Shown here piece by piece: positions 12,931 to 23,481 of a stretch of DNA of 64,000 nt. How positions within the stretch are numbered: position 1 is the stretch's first letter; each line of letters opens with the position of its first letter. Source of the stretch: Eucommia ulmoides (Eukaryota; Streptophyta; Magnoliopsida; Garryales; Eucommiaceae); assembly GCA_016647705.1 (NCBI GenBank), contig CM028334.1, forward strand, positions 5,084,046-5,148,045, given 5' to 3'. Both the position numbers and the translations under genes were made by a program. Below the pieces are notes generated by a model, which saw nothing but the letters and a program-made list of their open reading frames with translations, did not search any database and was not told where the DNA came from.

Positions 12931-13272
12931 TGTAACGGCCCATGATTAGTGGGGACCGTTACAGATATCTCTCCTAAGTCCTAAGATCATGGGGATACTG
13001 GTAATCTCTCAAGCCGTTCGAAGCGTATCAGGGAGCTGGCGACCTTTCCAAAGTAACGGCAGCATATATTCGAACCTATAAAAAGGGTAGGAAAGACTGG
13101 TAATGGTTACAATTCATTTTGTGTACAACTTTCTCCATATACCGGATTAATTTATTCTCACATCGGAGATTTTTTGGTTGACACTACACCGGTGCCCCCC
13201 ATTAGAACTCACGGTTTTGCAGGTAGCAGGAGGAAGATGAAGAGATTTCTAGCACGTTGTGGAGCTGTTACA
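12931..13272 (+). repeat. TAT-1 3' LTR
   Basis: 342 bases that begin TGTAAC and end GTTACA, a 6-base terminal inverted repeat. A TATA box (TATAAAAAGG) lies at 13077. The 5' partner is outside the window, so the right end rests on the inverted repeat and layout alone. Confidence 0.6.
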
Positions 13273-13820
13273 CGTGTTGGATATTTTTTGAATTTAAATA
13301 ATAACATCTATTGAATTTAATATGTTTTTTAATAAATATGTTGTTGAAATTTAGAATTTTTTTGTTATCTCCCCAAATTTTGCATTTCAATTTTCGTTCA
13401 ACCTATTTGATACAGTAATTTTTTGGAAAATTCAATAACTATGTCAAGAATTAAAAAATACTGCACGTCATAAAAAGTTACTTTATCTACTTGCTCTCTC
13501 TTTGGCCACCACCATCAAGCCACCGTCGCCTAAACTCCATCACTAGAGCCTTTAATCTTTTTCACACACCCACCAAGACAATCAGTGGAACGGGCCTGAC
13601 CGAAACAACCTTATCTCTCTCTGCAGGCCATAAAAAATTATTTCATTTACCAACTCTATCTGTGATAATAAATGTTTGTTGTGGTAGTAGTGATGGTGGT
13701 AGCAAAGATTTGTTTTGAGGGATGTCGTTGTTAATAGTAAATATTTGTTGTGGTGATAGTGTTGATAAAAAATATTTACTATGTTGATGGCGGGCATTGG
13801 TAGAGAATAGTTACCGTCTT
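13273..13820. other. AT-rich gap upstream of the 99-residue gene
   Basis: Between the TAT-1 LTR and the promoter region of the next gene. Short frames here have no recognisable content. A GTTG/GTGG-rich stretch occurs at about 13670-13800. Nothing else is seen. Confidence 0.4.
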
Positions 13821-13828
13821 GGTGAAAG

Positions 13829-13929
13829 TATTTATAAATTTGAAATTTAAATTGGGCCGTTCTAAAAGACAACGAGGCTTGAGCCCATTCCCTCCTTGAT
13901 GTATAGCCTACAAATCCCTGTGTGTGTGC

Positions 13930-13960
<31 letters not shown>

Positions 13961-13971
13961 AGAGAGAGAGA
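13829..13971 (+). promoter_or_regulatory. Probable core promoter and 5' leader of the 99-residue gene
   Basis: A TATA-like TATAAAT lies at 13833-13839. TTGGGCC, a site II-type motif common in plant housekeeping promoters, lies at 13852-13858. A GT run (about 13919-13945) and an (AG)12 run (13947-13970) end one base before the ATG. AG runs are known targets of plant GAGA-binding BPC factors. The transcription start is not visible directly. Confidence 0.4.
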
Positions 13972-16750
13972 ATGTTGCAGTTTCCGGCGTACATGACGCA
14001 GTACCCGTGGTCGACGAGGATATTCCCGACGTCGTTCCTTCTTCCAGCTCAGTGGCCACATCCCCACAGCGACGATCTCCTCCTCGCCGTCGAGGAATCC
14101 GATTACGAAGACAAGGTACTCTCTCTCTCTCTCTCTCTCTCTCTACCTACATACGGATATACGAACTCTTCATTCCTCCCTTTTTTTCCTCCAATGTACA
14201 TAATTATGCGCATATACTGTGTGTTTATATGTTCTCACTCCAATTATCGCCGGTGCAGTAAGTTTAAGAACTTCATAGCTAGATCTGGTGCGTAAAATCT
14301 AGAGACGTTTGTCGATTATGTTGCTTAGGGCTACGTTATTGCTATTTCAATCACCAATTAGGTCTTCAGTAGATAATCACCAAGCTTAGCAAACAATAAT
14401 TTGCTTGATTGGCTAAATTTCAAGATACAATGTAATTTCGTTAGTTAATATGATCTCAGATTAGAGTAGAATCAATTTTCCCATTGTCTAGTTTGAGAGT
14501 AAGATTTTATTTTCAGTTTTTGTCTCTTCATTAGAAGGGTTCATACAATCATATATCTTCTCTTCATATTTTGGGGGAAATAACCTCTATTGTAGTCTAT
14601 ATTTACATCAACAATAGTGATTCTTTATGTGATCTTTTATTGTGTGTGGGTATATTTGATTTCAAGAGGGGATTTGTATAAACTTCTTAGGTAGTGTTTG
14701 TTTGTATAGAATTTGGTACCTGGAATTGGAATTAGAAATTAATGCATTCAAATTTTTTTGGCGTTCATTTCTAAGTCCAATTCAAAGACTCCAATTCCGT
14801 GCTTTCAAATCCTACGTTGAGAAATTTGTTAAGAAAAAAATATGAAGTTCTTCTTGAAATAAAATATTTCCTTTGAACAACTGGCCCATATAGGGGTGTT
14901 CAAAAAAATCGGCAAACCGAAAAACCGAACTAAACCGACTAAAAAAAACCGGAAAAAACCGCCCCTGACAAAAAAAACCGCCAGGATCGGTTTGGTTTTG
15001 GGGTAAAACCACACCCCCAGTTCGGTTGGCGGTTTTCGTATACATGAACCGCGGTTTAAACCGCGCCGAACCGCAAAACCCCTAAAACGACGTCGTGTAG
15101 GGGTTTTGTATATATAGTATACACAAGCCACAAACAGAGAACCCTAGACAGTAGCCGCCTCTCCTCCCGATCGCAGCTCTCATTCCCGATCGTAGCTCTC
15201 ACTCCGCTTCTCTCCTTCACTTCTCTGCCGATCTCCTTCTACTTCTCTGCCGATCGGAGCTCCTTGCTCCAGTTATCGCAGCTCCTCACTCCATTTGTCG
15301 TCGTCCTCCTCCTCCCAGCCACAAGAACAGATCGCAACCCTAAATCGCAACAGATCACACCATCGCAGCCCTAGTCGCACCATGGCAACCCTAATTGCAA
15401 GATTCGCAACCCTAATCGCTGCGAGAACGCCACTACTCCACCGTTGCAGATAGTTGGCAATGTTCTGTCGTTGCAGAACTTTGGCCATCCTCCACCTTTG
15501 GAGATTGTCATCATCCACCATGGCAGATCCGTAGCAGATCATCGTCGTCCACCATGGAAGATCCGTTGCAGATCGTTGTCATCCGCCTTCACAGGTCTAG
15601 CCTTCAAATCATTCAAGTAATCTTCAGTCCCAAAGTCATTCGTTTCCGTTGGTTAACAGATCTGTTCGTTTTAGTGTTTCGTATGTGGATTTGTTTGTTT
15701 TCGTTTGTTTAGGGTTTCGATTTCGTTGTTGTTTGCATTGTTGTTGATCTTTAGTCCCAAACCGAAACCGCACCGAAAACCGAAGAAAACCGCATGGTCG
15801 GTTTTTCCTCTGTATAGAAACCGAACCGTCAGGGAGCGGTTTCCAACATAAGGAAACCGAGGACCTCGGTTTAGGGACCAAAAAACACAAAAACCGCACC
15901 GAACCGAACCACGAACACCCCTAGGCCCATATGGAAGCTTAGGTAGCGTTTGGGAGCACAAAAGTGAAGCCATGGAATTGGAATTTCGAAATGAATGCAT
16001 GTCAAAAAGAATTTCCTGCCTTCATTTTTAATTTCAATTCCAAGGGTTCGACTTCATGCAACCAAACACTACCTTTGTGTTTTTGTTACTAAATCTTTCT
16101 ACTTGGAATATAAATAGAAATAGAAATCTAGGAACATAACGAAAACCATTTTTTCCCACATATTTGTATTTTAATTTCCGACAAATTTGGAGCATAAAGT
16201 GAAAAACAGAAACACTGAGGTAGCATTGGTTTAGCGTTTCCATCCCCCAAAAAATACGAATTGAAGCAAAGTTTTGAGAATAATTCCCTTCTTTTCTCAA
16301 AAAAATTGTTCAATACTACAAAGACATAGAAAGACTAGAATTTCTCTAAATATATAATCCAAGGGATTAAAACATTTCTTCAATTCAATGGTTGAGATTT
16401 AATCCACATTTTCACTAATAGATCTCAACCCTTCTATTGACGAAAACTATTATGTGGAAAAACTATTATATGGAGACTACACCTTCCAGATTTACAAATA
16501 TAGATTATATGGCAATGTCCAAAAACTTCAACTTGCATCGTGCTCTCTAGTTTTCTTACCTTGTTGTCTATACCTAAAATTACAATTTTGGCAGTTGAAC
16601 GAAGTCCGAAAGGCAAATAGCAACTTGGTTGTGATTGGGAAAACCACCACTGACAACGACAAAGAATACTACGACAACGATGGAGACGACGATGATGCTG
16701 ACAATGCCGAGGAATCTGACGGTGATGAGTTTGAACAGGAGACAGGTTGA
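13972..16750 (+). CDS. Small acidic plant-conserved protein, 99 residues, two exons; function unknown
   Basis: Exon 1 is 13972-14115 (48 codons) and exon 2 is 16595-16750 (51 codons and TGA). The splice sites AAG|GTACTC and TTTTGGCAG|TTG join in phase 0. The protein begins MLQFPAYMTQYPWSTRIFPT. A proline- and tryptophan-containing stretch (LLPAQWPHPHSDDLLLAVEESDYEDK) follows, then NEVRKANSNLVVIGKTT, and an Asp/Glu-rich tail from about residue 70 ends in FEQETG. I recognise it as a short land-plant family present in most genomes. Some annotations may call it 'SH3/FCH domain protein', but no SH3 or FCH domain is visible. No signal peptide or membrane segment is seen. The acidic tail suggests a soluble protein. 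The ATG choice rests on the family-like MLQFPA start and the leader layout. The gene is surrounded by transposons but is itself intact. The exon pairing is inference, supported by the uninterrupted frame. Confidence 0.8.
14891..15923. mobile_element. hAT-1: non-autonomous hAT-superfamily element
   Basis: Terminal inverted repeats TAGGGGTGTTC and GAACACCCCTA (11 bases, exact) are flanked by an exact 8-bp duplication GGCCCATA (14883-14890 and 15924-15931). An 8-bp duplication with this terminus is the hAT signature. Both subterminal zones are packed with AACCG/CCGAAC motifs, likely transposase-binding sites. The middle (about 15100-15600) is more GC-rich and repeats short CGATCGCAGCTC and GCAACCCTAA phrases. 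It looks like the leader of a gene but has no clear protein. No transposase is recognised. Confidence 0.85.
15941..16074. mobile_element. MITE-1, 134 bp
   Basis: The ends AGGTAGCGTTTGG and CCAAACACTACCT are inverted repeats over 13 bases with one mismatch. The inside has no coding capacity. A related sequence starts at 14687. The target duplication is unclear (TTA against TTT, if Harbinger-like), so the superfamily is left open. Confidence 0.6.
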
Positions 16751-16765
16751 TTGGCCCGCTCACTA

Positions 16766-16856
16766 GGTCGATAGTGAATTGACAAGTGTACAAGTGAACA
16801 AATACGCATACGCTTTTGCTCTGTCTTCATGTACACTTGTCAGTTCGCTATTGGCC
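16766..16856 (+). other. 26-bp hairpin in the 3' UTR of the 99-residue gene
   Basis: The arms at 16766-16791 and 16831-16856 are inverted repeats with four differences, around a 39-base loop that starts 15 bases after the stop codon (which ends at 16750). On the sense RNA each of the four differences gives a G-U wobble pair, so the whole 26-base stem can pair. On the antisense RNA they would be mismatches. Confidence 0.7.
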
Positions 16857-16859
16857 TTG

Positions 16860-17960
16860 GTTTCGACCCATTTAAGTACTTGGAGGAAAAGTATAGTATG
16901 GTTGAAGTAATATTAATTTGAACAAGCTCCCCACCCCCAATGGTTCAGTTTGGTTTGATTTGATTTTGGGTTTAATTGTAACCGAACCGAACATATTAGT
17001 TGTGGCAGATATTGTCGCCAAGACGACCCGACCCTCTAAAAAAAAATTGTCCCCGAAATATTCAATAGATGCCGATTGTTTTTTTAGTCCCGTTCAACCA
17101 ATTTTCTAGATCCGTTGCAGTTGAAACGAACCAGTTTACAATATTTGACCAGCTCGATTTATTATTATTATTATTATTATTGAAAGTATGATATTCAAAA
17201 TTTCTTCCATCATTTTTTTCCAATGGATATTCTAAAGAATTTTTTATTTGTTTTATGGAACGAGGAAGACTAAAAATTTATGTTTACTAATTTATTTATT
17301 TATTTATTTTATAGAATTTACTACTTTTAAAAACTAAATAATAAAAATTCAATTCAATCCTTTGCAAATTTCAACCACAAATTTTAGGTTTTTGGGTTGT
17401 TTTCCCCCTAAAAAGTCGAAAATACTTGGCTTGTGGCCACAAAATAATTTTTCAACAAATTTAGATCATATTTAGACGTAAATTGAATAAATATAATTAC
17501 TTCACCTGTCACAAATTAATTTTTAAAGTTTTATCACTTTAAAATTACATTTTTTTTTTTAAGTTTTACGGTAAAGTGTTTCCTAAAATGTTTTCAGGTA
17601 ATCTTAAGGGCGCATTACTCCACATCGATTTGGTATATTCATGATTAAATTGAAAATGTGATTCGTAAAATGCTCTCCTAGATAATCAAACATTGGTTGA
17701 CAATGAAGGAACACTTTTTTTTAACTAACACCTCTTATGTGTAAAGTTATTCTCAATAATAACAATATAATAAACCAAAAACTATTCAAACACTATCTGA
17801 AATTTTAATAAAAATTAATTAAAATTAATTGTGACAATAAATTTAAAATAAAAAGTTAAATATATAATCATTAGAATTATTAATTGTCATTTATCAATCA
17901 GCCATCCTCCTAACTCCTTTCTTTTATTCAAAACTAAATGGCAACTTCGGTGGGGTTTGA
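16860..17960. other. AT-rich intergenic stretch
   Basis: No gene is recognised. A short stretch with TTTGGTTTGATTTG and AACCGAACCGAAC text at about 16940-17000 may be a decayed hAT end. The rest is AT-rich, with a short TTA run at about 17160-17180. Confidence 0.4.
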
Positions 17961-18033
17961 TTAGTTTGGGATCGGAATTCTGCTACTATTTTGTAGTATT
18001 CTAGAAACAGAATTATGTTTAGTAACAATTTTT

Positions 18034-18460
18034 ATTCTGAAATTGTTTCCTTAATTTATGAAAATAGAAATAAAGAAACACGTTTGGTTGCAGCATTTTT
18101 TATTCCCGTTAAATGTATGACAATAAATATACATATTTCTTAGTCAATATTTGTTTTTATTTATCTCTTTAAATGTATGACAATAAATATATATATTTCT
18201 TTGTCAACATTTGTTCTATATTATTCTGAAATTGTTTCCTTAATTTATGAAAATAGAAATAAAGAAACACGTTTGGTTGCAACACTTTTTTTTTCCCCCA
18301 TTAAATGTATGACAATAAATATACACATTTCTTAGTCAATATTTATTTTTATCTCTTTAAATGTATGGTAATAAATATACATATTTCTTGGTGATTTTTT
18401 GTTCTATTATTTTTTTTTGTTTCTTTAAATGTATGATAACAAATATACATATTTTGTGGG
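18034..18460. repeat. Tandem duplication, 189-bp period, with shorter inner repeats
   Basis: ATTCTGAAATTGTTTCC begins at 18034 and again at 18223, each followed by near-identical text including CACGTTTGGTTGCA. Within and after each unit the phrase TAAATGTATGACAATAAATA recurs about every 55-70 bases (near 18109, 18171, 18302, 18357 and 18425). A decayed third copy of the unit start lies at about 19204. Confidence 0.75.
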
Positions 18461-18654
18461 TATTGGTGGTCGGTGTGGTGGCAGTTGGCGTCATATTGGT
18501 TTTCAACATTTACTTTTGAAAAATAGTTTGAGAATGATTTTGTGAAAGTGAATTGAAAATGATATATTTTTGTTTCTCAAATTCTATGTAATTTCAGAAG
18601 TATTTTCAAAATTTTGAGAGCAGAAATAAAAATTAAGGTGTGAAAGACTAAAGT

Positions 18655-19091
18655 GGCGTTTGGTACGCGAGATTTAAGATGAGATTGAAATAGTCATGGG
18701 AATGATCATTTCATTCCTATGTTTGGTACATGAGATTTAATCTCATTCCCATTACCAAGGATTTATTAATCCTATAAAGTATAAGATTAACCAATACCAA
18801 GATAAACTTGGTATTAGTTAATCCCAATTACATGGGATTAAATTTCAATCAATAATCGGTCAAAAAACGAGACCAAATACTAACTAAATATTTAAATTGG
18901 AATGAAATTTTAATTAAATTAATTATTATACTATTTAAAAATTCAATTAAATTACTATTTTACTCTTTGATGTCATTCCAATATCACCTGTAATTCCCTT
19001 TGTAACAAAACATAGATAATAACCATTTTATTCCATTATCATACTAATTCCAATCATATTTTCATTTCATTCTATTCCAGCATACCAAACG
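18655..19091. mobile_element. MITE-2, about 437 bp
   Basis: The ends GCGTTTGGTA and TACCAAACGC are exact 10-base inverted repeats, and similarity continues a few bases inward. The interior has further partial palindromes around ATGAGATTTAATCTCAT and no coding capacity. The element separates two blocks of the surrounding repeat (18034-18460 and about 19200). No clear target duplication was found. Confidence 0.55.
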
Positions 19092-20119
19092 CAATATTTC
19101 TGTTTTTCTATTTCCACTTTCAATAAACTGGGATGAGACGATGTGAATTCTGTTTCCATTTTAGAGAATTTCATAAATATAAACATGTTTGGCAACGACT
19201 ATTGTCCTGAAATTGTTTCTTTTAATTTATCATAATAGAAACAAAAAATACATTTGGTTGCAACATTTTTTCTCTTTTTTTCTTTAAATATATGGTAGCC
19301 GGGGTGGGGCTGGTGAGATAGTAGTGAGAATAATTTAAGAATAATATTTTTTGTTAAAAATAAAAAAATAGTCTCAAATAACTATTAAAATTTTAAGAAC
19401 AAAAATGTATTCATTAAACACATTTCTATATATTAATATCAAAATTTTAAAAGCCCCAACCAACCAGAATAACCAACCGGCCCTAAGCATCCGGACCTAG
19501 AAACTTGGAAGTTGGAACAACAATCCGAATATTCTTTCCCCCCGCGATTTCTTCCTTAATATATATTCCAACATAGGTTACACGTGGAGATATTATTATT
19601 AGCCGCCCAACGTTCACTAACTCCATTTTTTTATTATTGATAATTAAATAATTATTTTACCCACAAAATTCAATAATAATGGTGAATTAAATTTAATATT
19701 CAGACAAATTTCATTCTTGATCCTCGTAGTTTTAGTGATTGTTCTATTTAGACCTCTAATATTCAAACAAAATAATATTACCCCTTAAATTAAACTTACC
19801 AAAAGTCTAATTAGTCATTTGATTGAAAAAAAAATGATGTCACAATGATTGTACATTAAAATGTCAAATACAAGAAAATGATCTAAAAAACATGGAATAA
19901 CATGTGCAAATCACTTCAATATGTTTTGTTTTTTAAAATGAGAGATATTTTGAAAAGATCTTAATAAGTGTAAACTGAAGTGCACATGGAATACAAGTGG
20001 GTTTCGAGCATCATGCTTTCACATGCAATGCACGTAACTCCCAACTCGACTTTGGAATCTGAAAATTCTGTCTAAAACTCCTGAGTCAAAACTAAAAAAA
20101 GACGTTAATACTTATGACA

Positions 20120-20560
20120 TGGACCCTCCTGAGTAGTAAGCTCAAGTATTCTCGAGAGGAATCATCCTCGTGACTACCGAGGGTGATTGGGACTGCATCC
20201 TGAGTTCGGGAACAATTACCACGCGATTCGAGGACGGTTATCAAATCCTATTATTAAAGGAAGATAAATATGATGTTTTGTATAATGGTCCATAATTTCT
20301 TAATCCTACAAAATTCATTGATTTTAATGGAGATCGACCGAGATTCGACAAATACTTGTCAAACAACTCACCAATTTTCTATAAATATTACAATTTACAA
20401 GGGTAGTTTAACCAAAATACGCTACACGATTTTTTCTAGTCATTACTCTACTAAAAATTTCTCAAAAAATTATTTATTTTTAATTCGAAATCGTAATGTC
20501 CACAAATCCACGCGCAATGCATTATTTTACAAGAATCATAAAATTTTAGAAATCGTCACT
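20120..20560 (+). repeat. Decayed LTR-like fragment (gypsy type)
   Basis: The text TTCGAGGACGGTTATCAAATCC, a TATA-like TATAAATATT near 20382 and the CAATTTACAAGG region resemble the U3-R part of plant gypsy LTRs as I remember them. No partner LTR, primer site or target duplication was found, so the limits are rough. Confidence 0.35.
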
Positions 20561-20569
20561 ATAATTTGA

Positions 20570-21480
20570 CAATTTTTTTTAAAAGGAAAGATAAAAAATT
20601 ATTTAATTTCAAACTTAAAGATCCAAATATAACACTTACGGGAAATTACATTTTTGGTCCCTAAAATTTTGGTTGGGTAGTCCTTAAAGTTTGCAAAGTT
20701 GCTTATTTGGTCCCTCAAGTATCATTTCTATTTCTATTTCAATCTAGTGCAATTACAAATTTTGTTAACAAAATTTGATGATTTCCGTCAGTTCAAAGGT
20801 ATTTTAGTGAATTTACTCTCTTTAAGTTTTGGTGGATTTTCAAATGGATCCTTGAATTTTTAAAAAGTGGCACATTTATTCCCTTACGTTCTAATATAAC
20901 TTTAATTTGATTCAATCTAAAATTTTGTTACGAAAATTGTATGATAATTTGGGAATATGTTTCTATCATTTTCTACGTCAATCCTTATTTTTATATCTAT
21001 GAGAAACTATTATATTTTCAAATATCTCTATTCATTATGAAAATTTGTACTCCTATATTTAACGACAATTCAATAAAAATATTAAAAATATAAAAAAAAA
21101 ATTATTAAAAACACAAAGGTTGATGTAGGTAAAAATATTAATTCTTATTAATTAATATTATATTTATAAAAATAACAAAAAAAATATTAAAAAATTAATA
21201 TTTTTTTTAATCAAATTTCATAAAAATATAGAATTATTTTTGTTCTTTTTCTAATACAAGTTTGACAAGAGATTTGTATAAAAATAAGAATTTTAATTAA
21301 ATTTTCGTAGAAATATAGGATAAGATTTTTCATTCCAATAATTATGAAATGAATAAGATTTTGAAAAAGCTAACTTCTTTATAAATGCAAAAAGAAAGAA
21401 AGATGCAAAAAATAATAAAAATACTTCCATTATTACGATAAAATGTTCGATTATACCAAATAAAGTTAAATTAAAATATG
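20570..21480. other. AT-rich intergenic stretch
   Basis: No gene is seen. It contains phrases such as TTTGGTCCCTAAAATTTT and TTTGGTCCCTCAAGT, a common plant dispersed-repeat style. Long A/T runs fill the rest. Confidence 0.4.
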
Positions 21481-21725
21481 AAGGGCTAAATGTATCACCT
21501 CTTGAAATTTTAGGATCTATTTAAACACCCACCCCAAATTTATAAAAAGTCAAAAATACGCTCTATACCACCTGATTCCTTATAGTCTTATCGATATGAA
21601 ACACTAAATGTGTTACTTTTCGAAATCTCAAGGTCCATTTAAACACTTACCTCAAATTTATTAAAAAAAAAAAAAAAAAGCCAAAAATACCCTATACCAC
21701 TTGAATTCCTTACATTTCTATTTAC
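21480..21725. repeat. Imperfect tandem duplication, about 120-bp unit
   Basis: Two copies read 'aaatgtatcacctcttgaa...' and 'aaatgtgttacttttcgaa...'. Each is followed by CATTTAAACAC or TATTTAAACACCC text, then AAAAATAC and a TACCAC...ATTCCTTA end. No coding content. Confidence 0.55.
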
Positions 21726-22380
21726 GGAATTTGCAATTAGATCAAATTTAAACCAAAATAAAACTTAATAAAGAATCAAATGTGTAATTGTGCAAACCTT
21801 AACGACCACAAAAACACCCATATAAAGCAATGGGAAAGAAGTTAATCGGTTGGAAAAGGTAAGCACCAGTATTTTTTTTTCTTTTAATTTTAGAGATGAT
21901 TTTGAGTTATTTTAAGTAGTTTGTATGCATATAGTCAAAATCGGAAATGTATTCTAGCGTGACTCAATTCATCCTTAAAATTTTAATTTTAAATTGTTTA
22001 ATTTAAATTGTCAGTCTTTTGAGACAGCCAAAACAACAATTCCCGACGCGGTCCAACGACTCCAAAGGCGGCCACCCAATTTTCTCCACGAATATCCTTT
22101 ATTGACCTGCAAAAGCAAAAACATTATCACACACTAATTAATAACAATTAATTCCCCAAAAATAAATTTATTTATTAATCTTCAAATAATTAGTAATCAA
22201 TTTCTCAAGATTCCATTTTTTCCGGAAACGAAATAGTCAAATAATCAAACCTTAAATTTAACTCTAAATGCACGAAGTCAATATAGAAAAATATGTCTTT
22301 AAAATTATCGAGAAAAATAACTAGTCGATGTGCGCGTAAACCATAAAATTAAAAGGAATGGAAATAAAAATAAATTGAAT
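21726..22380. other. Intergenic stretch beyond the PB1 gene 3' end
   Basis: No gene is recognised. About 100 bases at 22245-22350 resemble 31610-31715, a small dispersed repeat. Confidence 0.4.
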
Positions 22381-22620
22381 CTGGGCTTCACCTATTCGAC
22401 AAAAAACGTGACGTACACGATTGGAGGGTTGAACCGTTACACAGAACACAACGGCGGATGGAAATTATAACGGCGGTTAACGGAACCCTAACGGAGACGA
22501 TTGCTTCGTCCCTCCAACGCGCAATCACAGGGAAAGGGGAGAAGAAAAATGTGAAAAAACTACTGAATCGGTTCGGATTGAAGATTTCAAACCTCAATTG
22601 GGCGAAAAATCACCGCGAAT
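22381..22620. other. GC-richer block downstream of the PB1 gene, unassigned
   Basis: This block is clearly richer in G and C than its surroundings and open on both strands (22388-22597 on -, 22458-22640 on +). Neither translation looks like a known domain. It could be distal 3' UTR or a non-coding transcript. Confidence 0.3.
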
Positions 22621-22673
22621 TGAGCAATTCAAACTACTGATTCAAAAGAATTTAGAAAATCGATTTACACACC

Positions 22674-22710
22674 GTGATTTTATTTTATTTTTTATTTTTT
22701 TTTTCCCGAT
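22674..22710 (-). terminator. Polyadenylation signal cluster for the PB1 gene
   Basis: On the - strand this A/T stretch holds several overlapping AATAAA hexamers, about 90-120 bases after the PB1 gene stop codon. Plant 3' ends often have such A-rich near-upstream elements. Confidence 0.4.
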
Positions 22711-22795
22711 TGATTTCGTTGATCATACGCTAAGGAGGTTCAAGCTCGTAATCATCATCGCAAAATTAAAGGAAAACGTTTTCAAGGATTCATGG

Positions 22796-23481
22796 CTAAC
22801 GGAATTTGTGAGAACCAGGGTACAGATGCCTTGGATTCCCCCGCTCATAGCACAGATTCCACCGGTTCTTCCAGGCGACAGCGCCGGAGTATCCGACCGC
22901 CGGCGGTGGACTGCGGCCACGACATCTATTGGCCGCCGTCGATACTGTATTCCGGTGAACGGGAGAGTATCCGAAGACTTGACGCTGCGGCGATTGTGAC
23001 GCGTAGAAATCGACGACTGAAACAGGCGACGGAGGCGGCGAGATTTTTTTGAGCGATTTGATCGGAAAGAGTAAGGCTCGAATCTTCATCTCCTGATTCG
23101 TGGACGCTGAGACGCGATCGTAGTCCGCGATAATATTCTCGAGGTCTTCGTCGGACGTGACCGAAACCAGCACGTCCAGATCTTCACTCGGCAGCTTGCA
23201 CTTCAAACTCATCGAAGATCCACACGACTCTCCAAACTTCACCATCAGCTCTGCAAAACGAATCCAACACAAATCTCAATTCCACCGCACAAAACAAATA
23301 TCTCACGAAGAAACACAAATTTCAAAACAAACAAATCGACGCACTCACCGGCAAATGTAATCGAACGATCGACGGCGAGGACTCTCGTGAAACCGCCGAC
23401 GTATCGAAGCACGCCGTCCGTCCGACGAGGCAAAATCTGGCCGCCGTAGCTGTATAAAAACTTGATGCCGTTAGATTTCAT
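22796..23481 (-). CDS. PB1 (octicosapeptide/Phox/Bem1p) domain protein, 195 residues, two exons
   Basis: Exon 1 is 23481-23349, the intron is 23348-23251 (98 bp, GTGAGT...TTTTGCAG) and exon 2 is 23250-22796. The splice falls inside the Glu45 codon and restores ...DRSITFAELMVKFGESCG, the usual family text. The PB1 domain covers about residues 5-106. Lys7 in the first strand (IKFLYSYGG) and the acidic SVTSDEDLENIIADYD motif (about 74-89) are the two charged faces used for PB1-PB1 pairing. A proline-rich linker (SPPPSP) and a basic, aromatic tail without a recognised domain follow. Plant PB1 proteins of this small class are thought to act as protein-interaction adaptors, but no specific partner can be read here. 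An upstream in-frame ATG at 23610 lies only about 20 bases from the TATA box, probably before or at the transcription start, so the ATG at 23481 (MKSNGIKFL) is preferred. The gene looks intact. Confidence 0.88.

Larger units (their letters stand above)
1..13272 (+). mobile_element. TAT-1: broken Tat-lineage Ty3/gypsy element, left end outside window
   Basis: The order on the + strand is reverse transcriptase, RNase H, a second RNase H-like domain, integrase, a tandem array, an antisense gene remnant and a 3' LTR. A second RNase H and an antisense gene between pol and the 3' LTR are known features of Tat-lineage elements, Retand among them. The 5' LTR, gag and protease would lie left of the window. 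Two later elements are inserted (1656-3165 and 4800-9235). The coding part is broken many times (well over ten breaks), so this is an old fossil. Confidence 0.8.
14116..16594 (+). other. 2479-bp intron of the 99-residue gene
   Basis: It starts GTACTCTCTC with a (CT)13 run at 14119-14144 and ends TTTTGGCAG. It carries the hAT element at 14891-15923 and a MITE at 15941-16074. A related MITE-like end (TTAGGTAGTGTTTG) lies at 14687. Much of its length is therefore transposon. Confidence 0.75.

Noticed and set aside
13896-14295. Two other open frames overlapping exon 1 of the 99-residue gene
   Set aside because: They run through the AG and CT microsatellites. Only the MLQFPA frame matches a plant family and splices in phase to the second exon.
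16434-16793. A 119-codon frame on - over exon 2
   Set aside because: Antisense shadow of the Asp/Glu-rich exon; the + frame is a recognised family tail.
22388-22640. Possible third host gene beside the PB1 gene
   Set aside because: GC-richer and open on both strands, but without a domain, a convincing start context or splice signals. Left as an unassigned block.
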